A stretch of 64,000 bases of DNA, taken from assembly GCF_002043005.1 (NCBI RefSeq), contig NZ_CP020330.1, positions 3,862,001 through 3,926,000 of the forward strand. Reading direction: 5' to 3'. The stretch is from Martelella mediterranea DSM 17316. Its GTDB lineage: Bacteria; Pseudomonadota; Alphaproteobacteria; Rhizobiales; Rhizobiaceae. The first letter of the stretch is position 1; every line of letters begins with the position of its first letter. Shown here in pieces: positions 18,974 through 28,649 of this stretch. Under the pieces are notes generated by a model that did no database searches, had not been told where the DNA came from, and was given only the letters and a program-made list of their open reading frames with translations. The position numbers were made by a program, and so were the translations under genes.

Positions 18974-20776
18974 ATGATGAGATTAATCGCGGGCAGCGCT
19001 TTCGTGGCGTTGCTTTCCGTTCCAGCCGCGGCCCAGCAGGCCGCCGACGCCGTGGCCCCGGAAATCGGCACGGTGGAACCCGGCTTTTCCGCCGCCTCGC
19101 CCGAGGTCGAAGCCGCCCTTGCCGCCAAGGCCGAAGGCCGGCCCGTCGAGGCCGAGAAATGGATGGTTGCCGCCGCCAATCCGCTTGCCGTGGAAGCCGG
19201 CGCGCGGGTGCTCGCCGAGGGCGGCAGCGCCGCCGACGCCATGGTGGCGGTGCAGGCGGTTCTCGGCCTCGTCGAGCCGCAATCCTCCGGCATGGGCGGC
19301 GGTGCGTTTCTGGTCTGGTACGATGCCGCGGAAAACCGGCTGACGACGCTGGACGGCCGCGAGACCGCGCCGCGCGCGGCGACGCCGAAACTGTTTCTCG
19401 ATGACAATGGCGAACCGCTTCAGTTCTATGATGCCGTGGTCGGCGGCCGCTCGGTCGGCACGCCCGGAACGCCGATGCTGATGGAGGCGGCGCATGAGCG
19501 CTGGGGCAAGCTCGACTGGGCCGGCCTGTTCGATGATGCGATCGCGCTCGCCTCGGGTGGCTTTGCCGTTTCGCCCCGCCTTGCCGGACAGATCGCCGAG
19601 GACAGCGAACGGCTTGGCCGATTCACCACCACCGCCGATTATTTCCTGCCCGGCGGTGAACCGCTTGCCGCCGGCGATCAGCTCCAGAACCCGGCCTATG
19701 CCGAAACGCTGACGGCACTCGCGGCAGATGGCGCTGACGCTTTCTATTCCGGCGCAATCGCTAAGGATATCGTCGGCACCGCACAACAGGCCGAAGGCAA
19801 CCCCGGCCTGCTGGCGCTGGAGGATCTCGCCGCCTATCGGGTGATCGAACGCGATCCGGTGTGCGTGGCCTATCACGGCTACGACGTCTGCGGCATGGGG
19901 CCGCCCTCCTCCGGCGCGCTTACCGTCGGCCAGATCCTCGGCCTCACTGCCGAGAAGGACCTCGCATCGCTCGGGCCTGACAATCCGGAAAGTTGGCGGC
20001 TGATCGGCGATGCCTCGCGCCTCGCCTTCGCCGATCGCGGCCGTTACATGGCCGACACCGATTTCGTACCGATGCCGCTGAACGGGCTGGTCGCTCCGGA
20101 CTATCTGGGGATGCGCGCGAAACTGCTTGACGGCGACCACGCGCTGGAGACCGTGGAGCCCGGCCTTCCCGCCTGGGATCACGCTATGATCCGCTATGGC
20201 GACGGGACGGCGATCGAACTGCCGTCCACCACCCAGATCGTGATTGTCGATGCCGATGGCAACGCGCTTTCGATGACCTCCACCATCGAAAACGGCTTCG
20301 GCAGCCGGCTGATGACGAAGTCGGGCTTTCTGCTGAACAACGAGCTCACCGACTTCTCCTTCGCCACCCATGACGAGGCCGGCTATCCGATCGCCAACCG
20401 CGTCGAACCCGGCAAGCGGCCGCGCTCGTCAATGGCGCCGACCATCGTGATGAAGGACGGCAAGCCGGTTTTGGTCATCGGCTCGCCGGGCGGCAGTTCG
20501 ATCATCGGCTATGTCGCGCAAGCCGTGATCGCCTATCTCGATTGGGACATGAACGTGCAGGAGGCCGTCGCCATGCCGCATCTGCTGAACCGCTTCGGCA
20601 CTTATGATATCGAGGCGGGAACCAGTGCGGAAGCCATGGCAGCGCCGCTGGAAGCGATGGGGTTCAAGGTGAAGATCGGTCCGCAAACCTCCGGCCTGCA
20701 GGCGATCGCCATCAAGGATGGCATGCTCTACGGCGGAGCGGACCCGAGACGCGAAGGCATTGCGCTTGGGGAGTAA
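18974..20776 (+). CDS. ggt: Gamma-glutamyltransferase (glutathione hydrolase)
   Basis: Periplasmic Ntn-hydrolase that removes gamma-glutamyl groups from glutathione and related peptides. The 600-residue precursor has a signal peptide (MMRLIAGSAFVALLSVPAAAQ). The autoprocessing site is in PSTTQIVIVDADGNALSMTSTI, where the first Thr of TTQ would become the catalytic N-terminus of the small subunit. FLLNNELTDF, KRPRSSMAPTIV and GSPGGSSIIG are conserved. An AGGGGA ribosome site supports ATG 18974; the open frame back to 18884 lacks a signal sequence. The gene ends at repeat copy A. Confidence 0.93.
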   Translation: MMRLIAGSAFVALLSVPAAAQQAADAVAPEIGTVEPGFSAASPEVEAALAAKAEGRPVEAEKWMVAAANPLAVEAGARVLAEGGSAADAMVAVQAVLGLVEPQSSGMGGGAFLVWYDAAENRLTTLDGRETAPRAATPKLFLDDNGEPLQFYDAVVGGRSVGTPGTPMLMEAAHERWGKLDWAGLFDDAIALASGGFAVSPRLAGQIAEDSERLGRFTTTADYFLPGGEPLAAGDQLQNPAYAETLTALAADGADAFYSGAIAKDIVGTAQQAEGNPGLLALEDLAAYRVIERDPVCVAYHGYDVCGMGPPSSGALTVGQILGLTAEKDLASLGPDNPESWRLIGDASRLAFADRGRYMADTDFVPMPLNGLVAPDYLGMRAKLLDGDHALETVEPGLPAWDHAMIRYGDGTAIELPSTTQIVIVDADGNALSMTSTIENGFGSRLMTKSGFLLNNELTDFSFATHDEAGYPIANRVEPGKRPRSSMAPTIVMKDGKPVLVIGSPGGSSIIGYVAQAVIAYLDWDMNVQEAVAMPHLLNRFGTYDIEAGTSAEAMAAPLEAMGFKVKIGPQTSGLQAIAIKDGMLYGGADPRREGIALGE

Positions 20777-20826
20777 TAGTGCCGGCCCGGCAAATGGTGC
20801 CAGCGATTGAATTCGGGACCTCAACC

Positions 20827-20996
20827 TTGCTCCCAATACTCTCTCCCGCTGGCGGGAGAGATGCCCCGAAAGGGGCAGTGAGGGTGGCGCGGCATTTCAA
20901 ATTGTGAGGGCGTTCGCGGGGACATTCTCCCCCCTCACTGTCGCTTTCGCGACATCTCTCCCCTCCGGGGCGAGAAGATTGGGGGGCTTTGCGGCG
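20827..20996 (+). repeat. RIME-like mosaic repeat, copy A
   Basis: A 170-bp block of GC-rich palindromes: CTCTCCCGC/GCGGGAGAG, GCCCCGAAAGGGGC, GTCGCTTTCGCGAC and CTCCGGGGCGAG. It is nearly identical to 47986-48155 and, inverted, to the split copy at 6564-7863. It lies between convergent ggt and nusB, where it may end both transcripts. Confidence 0.85.
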
Positions 20997-21027
20997 GCGT
21001 CTTCACACATACGCCGCCCGTCAGGGA

Positions 21028-21495
21028 TCAGTTGCCCTTGGGCTGGCCGCGTTCGCGCCGGGCGATGCGGTCCAGCACCGCGTGAACGAGCTTGCCCTCC
21101 TCGCCTTCGAAAAAGGCGGTGGCGATCTCGACATATTCGGTGACGATGACGGCGGTGGGCACATCGGGCTTGGAGACGATTTCCAGAACGCCCGCGCGCA
21201 GGATGGCGCGCAGTGTCGAATCGAGCCGCGACAGCGTCCAGCCCTCGGAGATCGCGCCGGCGATCATCGGGTCGAGAGTCTTCTGGTCCTTCACGACGCC
21301 GGTGACGATCGCGCGGAACCAGGCCGGATCGGCCTTCAGATAGGTGTCGCCGTCAACTTCCTTGCCGAGGCGGTAGACCTCGTATTCGGCCAGCACATCG
21401 GCAAGCGCGGTTCCGCCGATATCCATCTGATAGAGGGCCTGAACGGCGGCGAGGCGTGCTGCGCCCCGCTGATTGGCGGTCTTTTCCGTGGTCAT
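21028..21495 (-). CDS. nusB: Transcription antitermination factor NusB
   Basis: RNA-binding all-helical factor that acts with NusE (S10) at boxA during rRNA transcription. The 155-residue protein shows [16 protein letters not shown], the family signature near the N-terminus, and [12 protein letters not shown] with a [28 protein letters not shown]-terminal region. It lies 107 bp downstream of nrdR. In many related genomes ribD-ribE-ribH intervene here; they are absent. Confidence 0.95.
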   Translation of the reverse strand: MTTEKTANQRGAARLAAVQALYQMDIGGTALADVLAEYEVYRLGKEVDGDTYLKADPAWFRAIVTGVVKDQKTLDPMIAGAISEGWTLSRLDSTLRAILRAGVLEIVSKPDVPTAVIVTEYVEIATAFFEGEEGKLVHAVLDRIARRERGQPKGN

Positions 21496-21602
21496 GATGC
21501 TCCTCGCAATCCGGTCAGGATGCGGTCAGTAATTTTGCGCGACAGCGCTCGTTGTGCCGCTAAACCATGCGGGCGAGCGGCTTGCAAGTGTTTTGCTGAA
21601 AT

Positions 21603-22085
21603 TCAGTCGTGCTGGACGCCGGTTTCGCGGGCGATCTTGGCCGAGAACTCGGTGATGATCTCCTCGAAATCCTCCGTGGTGGAGAAATCGCGATAGACCG
21701 AGGCGAAGCGCACGAAGGCGACGTCGTCGAGGTTCTTCAGCGCTTCCAGCACCAGAAGGCCGATTTCCTCCGACTGCACCTCCGGCTCGCCCGAGCTTTC
21801 CAGACGCCGGACGATGCCGGAGACGGCCCGCTCGATCCGCTCGCGCTCGACCGGGCGCTTGCGAAGCGCGATCTCGAAGGAGCGCACCAGCTTGTCGCGG
21901 TCGAACGGCACCTTGCGGCCGTTCTTCTTGACCACGACGAGTTCGCGCAGCTGCACGCGCTCGAACGTGGTGAAGCGCCCGCCGCAATCCGGACAGACGC
22001 GCCTGCGGCGGATGGACGTATTGTCCTCCGCCGGGCGCGAATCCTTGACCTGGGTATCAGGCGAATTGCAGAACGGGCAGCGCAT
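21603..22085 (-). CDS. nrdR: Transcriptional repressor NrdR
   Basis: ATP/dATP-sensing repressor of ribonucleotide reductase genes. The 160-residue protein has the N-terminal zinc ribbon (MRCPFC near 1-6, [13 protein letters not shown]) and the ATP-cone domain ([19 protein letters not shown]). Its ATG shares one base with the glyA stop (TGATG), so it is translationally coupled to glyA. The open frame continuing upstream to 22340 is inside glyA and not part of NrdR. Confidence 0.96.
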   Translation of the reverse strand: MRCPFCNSPDTQVKDSRPAEDNTSIRRRRVCPDCGGRFTTFERVQLRELVVVKKNGRKVPFDRDKLVRSFEIALRKRPVERERIERAVSGIVRRLESSGEPEVQSEEIGLLVLEALKNLDDVAFVRFASVYRDFSTTEDFEEIITEFSAKIARETGVQHD

Positions 22086-23389
22086 CAGCCCATATAGCCA
22101 TACATCGGGAAGCGCTCGGTGAGGTTCACCACCTTGTCGCGCACCGCCGCCTCGACAGCGGCATTGCCCTCGTCGGAATTGACCTGCTTCAGCCCGTCGA
22201 GCACCTCGACGATCAGCGAACCGATCTCGGTGAATTCCTTCTCGGTGAAGCCGCGCGTGGTGCCGGCCGGGGTGCCGAGACGGACGCCCGAGGTCACGAA
22301 CGGCTTTTCCGGATCGAAGGGGATGCCATTCTTGTTGCATGTGATGTAGGCGCGGCCAAGGGCTGCCTCGGCGCGCTTGCCGGTGGCGTTCTTCTTGCGC
22401 AGGTCGACCAGCATGGAATGGTTGTCGGTGCCGCCCGAGACGACATCGAGGCCACCTTCCATCAGCGAGCCGGCCAGCGCACGGGCGTTCTTCACCACCT
22501 GCTCGGCATATTGCTTGAACTCCGGCTGGAGCGCCTCGCCGAAGGCAACCGCCTTGGCCGCGATGATGTGCATCAGCGGGCCGCCCTGAAGGCCGGGGAA
22601 CACGGCCGAATTGACCTTCTTGGCGATGTCGGCGTCATTGGTCATGACCACGCCGCCGCGCGGGCCGCGCAAAGACTTGTGGGTGGTGGTGGTGACCACA
22701 TGGGCATGCGGACACGGAGACGGATGCACGCCGCCTGCGACCAGACCGGCGATATGGGCCATATCGACCATCAGATAGGCGCCGATCGAATCGGCGATCT
22801 CGCGGAAACGCTTCCAGTCCCAGATGCGCGAATAGGCCGTGCCGCCTGCGATGATCAGCTTCGGGCGATGCTCCTCGGCCTTCGCCGCGACTTCATCCAT
22901 GTCGATGCGGTTGTCTTCCCTGGAAACGCCGTAGGAGACCACGTTGAACCATTTGCCCGACATGTTGACCGGCGAACCATGGGTCAGGTGCCCGCCCGAA
23001 TTGAGGTCGAGACCCATGAAAGTGTCGCCCGGCTGCAACAGCGCCAGGAACACGGCCTGGTTCATCTGCGAGCCGGAGTTCGGCTGGACGTTGACATATT
23101 CGACGCCGAACAGCTTCTTGGCGCGCTCGATCGCGAGTTCCTCGGCGATATCGACGAACTGGCAGCCGCCGTAATAGCGCTTGCCCGGATAACCCTCGGC
23201 ATATTTGTTGGTCATGATCGAGCCCTGAGCCTCGAGCACGGCGCGCGAAACGATGTTTTCCGACGCGATCAGCTCGATCTCGTGACGCTGACGACCGAGT
23301 TCCTTGCCGATCGCATCGAAGATATCGGGATCGGTGTCGGCAAGCGAACGGTTGAAGAAGTTCTCGGTAAACGCGGTCTGACTGGTCAT
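22085..23389 (-). CDS. glyA: Serine hydroxymethyltransferase
   Basis: PLP enzyme interconverting serine and glycine with tetrahydrofolate, the main source of one-carbon units. The 434 residues carry the PLP lysine in [16 protein letters not shown], along with [24 protein letters not shown] and [18 protein letters not shown] 23389 follows a GAGGAG ribosome site; the open frame to 23491 is not homologous. First gene of glyA-nrdR-nusB. Confidence 0.97.
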   Translation of the reverse strand: MTSQTAFTENFFNRSLADTDPDIFDAIGKELGRQRHEIELIASENIVSRAVLEAQGSIMTNKYAEGYPGKRYYGGCQFVDIAEELAIERAKKLFGVEYVNVQPNSGSQMNQAVFLALLQPGDTFMGLDLNSGGHLTHGSPVNMSGKWFNVVSYGVSREDNRIDMDEVAAKAEEHRPKLIIAGGTAYSRIWDWKRFREIADSIGAYLMVDMAHIAGLVAGGVHPSPCPHAHVVTTTTHKSLRGPRGGVVMTNDADIAKKVNSAVFPGLQGGPLMHIIAAKAVAFGEALQPEFKQYAEQVVKNARALAGSLMEGGLDVVSGGTDNHSMLVDLRKKNATGKRAEAALGRAYITCNKNGIPFDPEKPFVTSGVRLGTPAGTTRGFTEKEFTEIGSLIVEVLDGLKQVNSDEGNAAVEAAVRDKVVNLTERFPMYGYMG

Positions 23390-23474
23390 CGCGGGCTCCT
23401 CAGGGTTTATCGCGGAAGCATTCCGTAAAGGCGCTTGCGTTCTAACGCCGGCCTTCAAAACGTGCAATAGACGA

Positions 23475-23510
23475 ATGCCGCCGCCAAGCATTGCTCAGCG
23501 GCGGCATTTT
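23475..23510. terminator. Hairpin between the L,D-transpeptidase and glyA genes
   Basis: A perfect 10-bp stem ATGCCGCCGC/GCGGCGGCAT (23475-23484 and 23498-23507) with a 13-base loop lies 33 bases after the stop of the minus-strand L,D-transpeptidase gene. The T-run is on the plus strand, so termination on the minus strand would rest on the hairpin alone. Confidence 0.5.
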
Positions 23511-23542
23511 GGAAGCCGAAAACGTCGGACGGGCGGAAACGC

Positions 23543-24829
23543 CTATTCGATGCCGGTCGTGGTCTGCAGCGCCAGTTCCGGCGCGCCGTCGAGATTGTAG
23601 ATGTCGTCGCGGAACTGCACGATTCCGTCCTTCGTCGACCAAGCGGTGATATAGACGAAGTGGTTCGGCACCGGATCGGCGAGGTTCACCGGGGTGGAGA
23701 TCCCGGCGTGGATCGTTTCCTCGATCTTCTGGCGGTTCCAGCCGGGGGTGTTCTTCAGCAGCCATACGTCGAGGTCGCGGACGTTCTCGATGCGCACGCA
23801 GCCCGATGATTCGAAGCGCAGAATGTCGTTGAACAGCGACTGGCTGGGCGTGTCGTGCATGTAGACAGCATGCTTGTTGTGGAAGTTGATCTTGGTCGAG
23901 GCCATGGCGCTGTTGGGGCCCGGATCCTGACGGAAGGTCAGGTTGGGGGCCTTCTCGGCGTTCCAGTCCACCGTCAGCGGATCGACTTCCTGGCCCTTGT
24001 TGTCATAGAGCCGGATCTTGTTGTCGACCAGATAGTTCGGGTCCTCGCGCATCAGCGGCATGATATCCTTCTGGATGATCGAGCGCGGCACGGTCCAGGG
24101 CGGATTGAAGATGATCTCGAAGATCTTCGAATTCAACAGCGGCGTCGGTCGCGAGGGGCGACCGACAATAGCGACATTGCGCAGTGCCACGGCATTGTCT
24201 TCCACCGCTTCGCAATAAGCTGCCGGAATGTTGACCAGAACGTAGCGCTGGCCGAGATCGGAACCGAGATCCTCGACGCGCGTCAGATTGGTTTCGAGCT
24301 GGGCGAGACGCACGGCGGCGCTGACATTGAGCGCCTTCAGCGTGTATTCATCGATATAGCCGGTTTCGGCGAGGCCGTGACGGGCCTGGAACCGCCTCAC
24401 CGCGCCCTGCACATAGGAATCGTAGGAATCGGAGATGCCCGCTTCCTGCGGCAGGTCGCCGGAGACGATCAGGCGCTGGCGCAACTGGCGCACCGACGGA
24501 TCGTAGACGCCGAACTGGAGCGGCACATTGGGATGCACTTCCGGCCAGCCGCCATTGGCATTGATCCGCTGGTACTCCGCCATCGCCTGCATGATGTTCA
24601 TCGGCGCGTTGGGGCTGAGGATCGGCTGGTTGGAGCTGACGGCGGCCTGCGCGCGCGAGGTTACGGCGTCAAACTGCTCGTCCCATTTGCCGCGGCCGGG
24701 CGTGTTGATCAAAGCGTCGACGGCCGATTGCGCGGCGGCAAGCTTTGGCAGCGCCACAGCGCCCGCAGCGGCGGCGATGAAACCGCGTCGCGACACGGTC
24801 CTGACGGTCTTGTTCAGGTCTTTTGTCAT
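23543..24829 (-). CDS. YcbB-type L,D-transpeptidase with Tat signal
   Basis: Periplasmic peptidoglycan cross-linking enzyme of 428 residues. A twin-arginine signal (VSRRGFIAAAAGA, residues about 12-24) is followed by a YcbB-like domain and a peptidoglycan-binding domain (VRQLRQRL...YVQGAVRRFQARHGL). The YkuD catalytic domain has HDTP and SSGCVRIENV with the active cysteine. Expected to form 3-3 or attach 1-3 links as in rhizobial polar-growing cells; the exact linkage is not evident. Confidence 0.88.
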   Translation of the reverse strand: MTKDLNKTVRTVSRRGFIAAAAGAVALPKLAAAQSAVDALINTPGRGKWDEQFDAVTSRAQAAVSSNQPILSPNAPMNIMQAMAEYQRINANGGWPEVHPNVPLQFGVYDPSVRQLRQRLIVSGDLPQEAGISDSYDSYVQGAVRRFQARHGLAETGYIDEYTLKALNVSAAVRLAQLETNLTRVEDLGSDLGQRYVLVNIPAAYCEAVEDNAVALRNVAIVGRPSRPTPLLNSKIFEIIFNPPWTVPRSIIQKDIMPLMREDPNYLVDNKIRLYDNKGQEVDPLTVDWNAEKAPNLTFRQDPGPNSAMASTKINFHNKHAVYMHDTPSQSLFNDILRFESSGCVRIENVRDLDVWLLKNTPGWNRQKIEETIHAGISTPVNLADPVPNHFVYITAWSTKDGIVQFRDDIYNLDGAPELALQTTTGIE

Positions 24830-24951
24830 AGAATCCAGTTCTCTTCTGTCCCGCGGGCGTCGAGGACGCCTCTATGGATGTGCCTTGCACATCAATATGG
24901 CCAATTGTTGTCGGGTTTCAAATCGATACCGACGGCATTTTCCGGCAGATT

Positions 24952-25332
24952 CTAGCGCCGACGAATGAAGGCAAGGTAAATCCAGAAAGCGGCGTAGAGG
25001 CCAAACAACAAAACGTGAATGCCGACAAGCGCGGCGGCGGCCCCGACCAGGAACATTTCGACGGCCGCCCCGATGGCCCAAAGCACGAGCCCCCAGCCGA
25101 CGCCGAACCACAGACCGGCCGCGGCGGCGGGATAGGCAACCGCGAGCACGACCTCGACGATGCGTTCGTTGGAACTGACCAGATCGAACCGTCCCGTGCC
25201 GGCAAGGCCGATCAGCTCGGCCCAGTTGTAAAGCGCGACCGCCATCAAGAACGCGGCCACGCAGCGCTTGAAGACCATGAAGGCCATCTGCGAAAAACTG
25301 GGTTGTGGCGGACGTGTCTGCTCGGAATTCAT
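24952..25332 (-). CDS. DUF6163 family membrane protein
   Basis: A small membrane protein of 126 residues with four predicted hydrophobic helices (about 18-45, 60-77, 78-100, 105-122) and a short basic C-terminus (FIRRR). It resembles the rhizobial DUF6163 family; no function is known to me. ATG 25332 (MNSEQTRPPQPSFSQM) is preferred to the longer frame starting at 25509, which runs into the hemB leader. It is divergent from hemB. Confidence 0.75.
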   Translation of the reverse strand: MNSEQTRPPQPSFSQMAFMVFKRCVAAFLMAVALYNWAELIGLAGTGRFDLVSSNERIVEVVLAVAYPAAAAGLWFGVGWGLVLWAIGAAVEMFLVGAAAALVGIHVLLFGLYAAFWIYLAFIRRR

Positions 25333-25465
25333 CGCCGCCTTATACGCTGCAAAAATCGAAGTTACAAACCCTGACGCAACGCGCCAAAGCGACAAAATGG
25401 CGTGTTTGTCCGGGCGGTGCGACATGCTACAAGCCGACCTGAACGAAGCAGCGCCGGAGAAGACG

Positions 25466-26488
25466 ATGAGCGAGCCGAACGACAAGACCCATCTCGTGGA
25501 CAGGATCACCGGTCACCGCCGCATGCGCCGCATCCGCAAGGCCGAATGGACCCGCCGGCTGGTGCGCGAAAACAGGCTCACGGTCGACGATCTGATCTGG
25601 CCGGTCTTCGTGATTCCCGGTGACAATATCGAGGAACCGATCCCGGCCATGCCCGGCGTCAGCCGCATGAGCGTCGACCGGCTGGCGGAGGCGGCGAAGA
25701 AGGCCGAGGGTCTCGGCATCCCCGCGATCGCCACCTTCCCCAATATCGAGCTCGAAAAGCGCGACATGTCGGGGTCGGAAATCCTCAACCCCGACAATCT
25801 CATCAACCGCGCCACGCGGGCGCTGAAGAAGGCCGCGCCCTCGCTTGGGGTGATCACCGATGTCGCGCTCGACCCGTTCACCAGCCACGGCCATGACGGC
25901 ATCCTCACCGGCGACGAAATCGTCAACGACGCGACCGTCGACCATATCTGCGAGGCAGCCGTCGCCCAGGCCGAGGCCGGCGCTGATATCATCGCGCCTT
26001 CGGAAATGATGGATGGGCGCATCGGCGCGATCCGCGAGCGCCTCGACATGGCGGGCTTCCAGGATGTCGGGATCATGTCGTATGCGACGAAGTTCTCCTC
26101 CGGCTTCTACGGCCCCTACCGCGAGGCGATCTCGACCAAGGGACTGCTGAAGGGCGACAAGGCGAGCTACTACATCGACACCGCCAACGGTACCGAGGCG
26201 CTGCGCGATGCAGCGCTCGATGTAGAGGAAGGCGCCGACATGCTGATGGTCAAGCCCGGCCTGCCCTATCTCGACATCTGCTGGCGCATCAAGGAGGCCT
26301 TCGGCCTGCCGGTGTTCGCCTATCAGGTCTCCGGCGAATACGCGATGATCAAGATGGCCGCGGAACGCGGAGCGATCGACGGCGAGAGGGTGATGATGGA
26401 AACGCTGCTGTCGTTCAAGCGCGCCGGCTGCGACGGAATTTTGACCTATTTCGCGATCGAGGTCGCGCAAAAGCTGGCGAAATCATAG
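25466..26488 (+). CDS. hemB: Delta-aminolevulinic acid dehydratase (porphobilinogen synthase)
   Basis: Condenses two 5-aminolevulinate molecules to porphobilinogen in haem synthesis. The 340-residue product has the Schiff-base lysines in SYATKFSSGFYGP and MLMVKPGLPYLD, the RMRRIR N-terminal arm, and GVITDVALDPFTSHGHDG, the aspartate-rich metal-site variant without the zinc cysteines, suggesting a magnesium-type enzyme. ATG 25466 follows GGAGA; the upstream open frame to 25268 overlaps the DUF6163 gene and is not family-like. Confidence 0.96.
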   Translation: MSEPNDKTHLVDRITGHRRMRRIRKAEWTRRLVRENRLTVDDLIWPVFVIPGDNIEEPIPAMPGVSRMSVDRLAEAAKKAEGLGIPAIATFPNIELEKRDMSGSEILNPDNLINRATRALKKAAPSLGVITDVALDPFTSHGHDGILTGDEIVNDATVDHICEAAVAQAEAGADIIAPSEMMDGRIGAIRERLDMAGFQDVGIMSYATKFSSGFYGPYREAISTKGLLKGDKASYYIDTANGTEALRDAALDVEEGADMLMVKPGLPYLDICWRIKEAFGLPVFAYQVSGEYAMIKMAAERGAIDGERVMMETLLSFKRAGCDGILTYFAIEVAQKLAKS

Positions 26489-26568
26489 TCTCGAGGGGCT
26501 GAATTATTGCATTCCCCCAGCCAATACCCACATCGGGTTTGGAACCACGATTGACAACGGAGACAACG

Positions 26569-27036
26569 ATGAGCCTCGAACGCAACATGACCTATTCGGC
26601 CCCGCCGGCCAGCGACGCCTATTCCGGCGTGCTGTCGCGGCGCGTTCTGGCATTCATCTTCGATTATATCGTGATCGCCATTCTCTGGGTGCCGGCCGCC
26701 GTTCTGCTGTTCTTCGTCGGTATCGCCACGCTCGGCCTCGCCTTCTTCCTCTATCCGGTGCTCTATTTCATCGTGGCGGCGCTTTATTTCGGCTTCAGCC
26801 TCGGTGGCTCCGCCCAGGCCTCCCCCGGCATGCGGGCGATGGGTCTCAGAATGCTGCGCACCGATGGGCTGAGGATCGATTTCCTGACCGCGCTGGTGCA
26901 TCTGGCGCTGTTCTGGCTGTTCAACTCGCTCCTGACGCCGCTGATCCTGCTGGTCGGCCTGTTCACCGACCGCAAGCGCCTGCTGCATGATTTCCTGATC
27001 GGCGCGGTCGTGGTGCGCGAGGAAGCGCGCTACTGA
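26569..27036 (+). CDS. RDD family membrane protein
   Basis: A 155-residue protein with the RDD family layout: SGVLSRRVLAFIFDYIVIA in the first helix (the usual R-D pair), two further helices, and FTDRKRLLHDFLIGAVVV near the end, a classic RDD C-terminal motif. Function is unknown; some relatives affect ion transport. ATG 26569 follows GGAG. It sits between hemB and bpt, an order conserved in rhizobia. Confidence 0.85.
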   Translation: MSLERNMTYSAPPASDAYSGVLSRRVLAFIFDYIVIAILWVPAAVLLFFVGIATLGLAFFLYPVLYFIVAALYFGFSLGGSAQASPGMRAMGLRMLRTDGLRIDFLTALVHLALFWLFNSLLTPLILLVGLFTDRKRLLHDFLIGAVVVREEARY

Positions 27037-27131
27037 ACTGCGGGAAACGCTCATCCCGCACATCAGAAAGGTTGACGTTCCCGTGAATTGCGCCATCCTG
27101 TGATCAAGTTTCGTTGCATGGTGCGCCGGGC

Positions 27132-27884
27132 ATGAATACGCAGACCACTCAGTCGCCACAGTTCTATCTGACCGCGCCGGCGCAATGCCCCTATCTGGAG
27201 GCGGAGCGTGAGCGCAAGGTGTTCACCCATCTCGTCGGCCCCCGCGCCGGCGAGATGAACGACCTTTTGACCCAGGGCGGGTTCCGGCGCTCGCAGAACA
27301 TCGCCTATCGCCCGGCTTGCGAGCACTGTCGCGCCTGCGTTTCGGTACGCATCGTCGCCGGTGAATTCCTCCTCGGCCGCTCGCTGCGCCGGATACAGGC
27401 AAGGAACGCCGATCTCGTCGGCGTCGAACGCCCGGCCTATGCCACCGCCGAACAATTCGACCTGTTCCGCACCTATCTCGACAGCCGCCACCAGCGCGGC
27501 GGCATGGCCGATATGAGCCTCGACGATTACAAGGTGATGGTGGAGGAAACCCATGTGGAGACCCGCCTGATCGAGTATCGCGTGGCGACCGGCCTTTTGG
27601 AGGAAGAGGGCGAACTGGTGGCCGTTGCGCTGTCCGATTTCATGGTCGATGGCCTGTCCATGGTCTATTCCTTCTTCAACCCGGCCTATGTGAAGCGCTC
27701 GCTCGGCAGCTTCATGATCATCGACCATGTGGCGCGCGCCCGGACGATGGGCCTTCCCTATGTCTATCTCGGCTATTGGGTGAAGGGCTCGCGGAAGATG
27801 GACTACAAGAAGCGCTTCCAGCCCCAGGAACATCTGACCGGCCAAGGCTGGGAACGCGCCGACCCAGGCGATTTCGAAGCCTAG
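27132..27884 (+). CDS. bpt: Aspartate/glutamate leucyltransferase (Bpt)
   Basis: Transfers leucine from leucyl-tRNA to N-terminal Asp or Glu of proteins, feeding the N-degron pathway through ClpS and ClpAP. The 250 residues show [16 protein letters not shown], the paired cysteines in [16 protein letters not shown], and [22 protein letters not shown] near the C-terminus. Older annotation calls this family putative arginyltransferase (ate). The ATG at 27132 ([14 protein letters not shown]) is preferred to the one at 27114. Confidence 0.92.
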   Translation: MNTQTTQSPQFYLTAPAQCPYLEAERERKVFTHLVGPRAGEMNDLLTQGGFRRSQNIAYRPACEHCRACVSVRIVAGEFLLGRSLRRIQARNADLVGVERPAYATAEQFDLFRTYLDSRHQRGGMADMSLDDYKVMVEETHVETRLIEYRVATGLLEEEGELVAVALSDFMVDGLSMVYSFFNPAYVKRSLGSFMIIDHVARARTMGLPYVYLGYWVKGSRKMDYKKRFQPQEHLTGQGWERADPGDFEA

Positions 27885-28007
27885 CCCGTCACGCCGTTCC
27901 GTATTTTTCGCCCGCCCCATGTAGAAGCCGGCGCGTCCCTGCGCTAAGTTTCCTGACGATTATCAATGCGATGCGCTTTCGCATCGCCAGAGAAGGGGTC
28001 AGAACGC

Positions 28008-28475
28008 ATGCTGAAAGAATTCCGTGATTTCATCGCAAGAGGCAATGTCGTCGATATGGCGGTCGGCATTATCGTGGGGGCCGCCTTTACCGCGATCGTC
28101 CGCTCGGTGGTCTCCGACCTGATCGACCCGGTCATCGGCCTGATCGTCGGCGGCATCGATTTCTCGGACATGTATGTGGTTCTGAGCGGCAGCGTGCCGG
28201 ATGGCGCGAGCCTTGCGGCCGCGCGCGAGGAAGGAGCCGCGATCTTCGCCTATGGCGCCTTCATCACCGCGGTCATCAACTTCATGATCATCGCCTTCGT
28301 CGTGTTCATGCTGGTCAAGGCGATCAACCGCATGCGCGCGGCCGCCGAGGCCCACAGGAAGGCCGCCGAGGAGCAGGCCGCCGTGGCCGATCCGCCGCCC
28401 GGCCCGAGCGAACTTCAGGTGCTGCTTGAAATCCGCGACGAGTTGAGAAAGCGGGACGCCGGCACGACCTCCTGA
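28008..28475 (+). CDS. mscL: Large-conductance mechanosensitive channel MscL
   Basis: Homopentameric inner-membrane safety valve opened by membrane tension on hypo-osmotic shock. The 155 residues begin [31 protein letters not shown], the diagnostic N-terminal helix and TM1. TM2 follows ([26 protein letters not shown]), then a charged C-terminal helix. AGGGG precedes ATG 28008. The periplasmic loop is somewhat acidic and long, within family range. Confidence 0.95.
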   Translation: MLKEFRDFIARGNVVDMAVGIIVGAAFTAIVRSVVSDLIDPVIGLIVGGIDFSDMYVVLSGSVPDGASLAAAREEGAAIFAYGAFITAVINFMIIAFVVFMLVKAINRMRAAAEAHRKAAEEQAAVADPPPGPSELQVLLEIRDELRKRDAGTTS

Positions 28476-28649
28476 GAAAAACCGCTGAAATGCGCCAAAC
28501 TTGCGGCTTCGGAATTGCCAAACCGGACTGATTCCGAAAAGATTAGCCATTACGAATTGAGTGAAAGCCGCATGTCGGCTTTTGCCGCGCGGCCGAGGGG
28601 GACGGTCGCAACGGCCTCTTGCTCTCTTTCCCCGAAAGGGGAAAGCCGC

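Noticed and set aside
21526..21987. Minus-strand frame that might be a remnant of ribD
   Set aside because: It is an alternate frame of nrdR and has no deaminase motif.
28563..28582. Small hairpin AAAGCCG/CGGCTTT after mscL as a terminator
   Set aside because: Only 7 bp with four T and 88 bp from the stop; too weak to assert.
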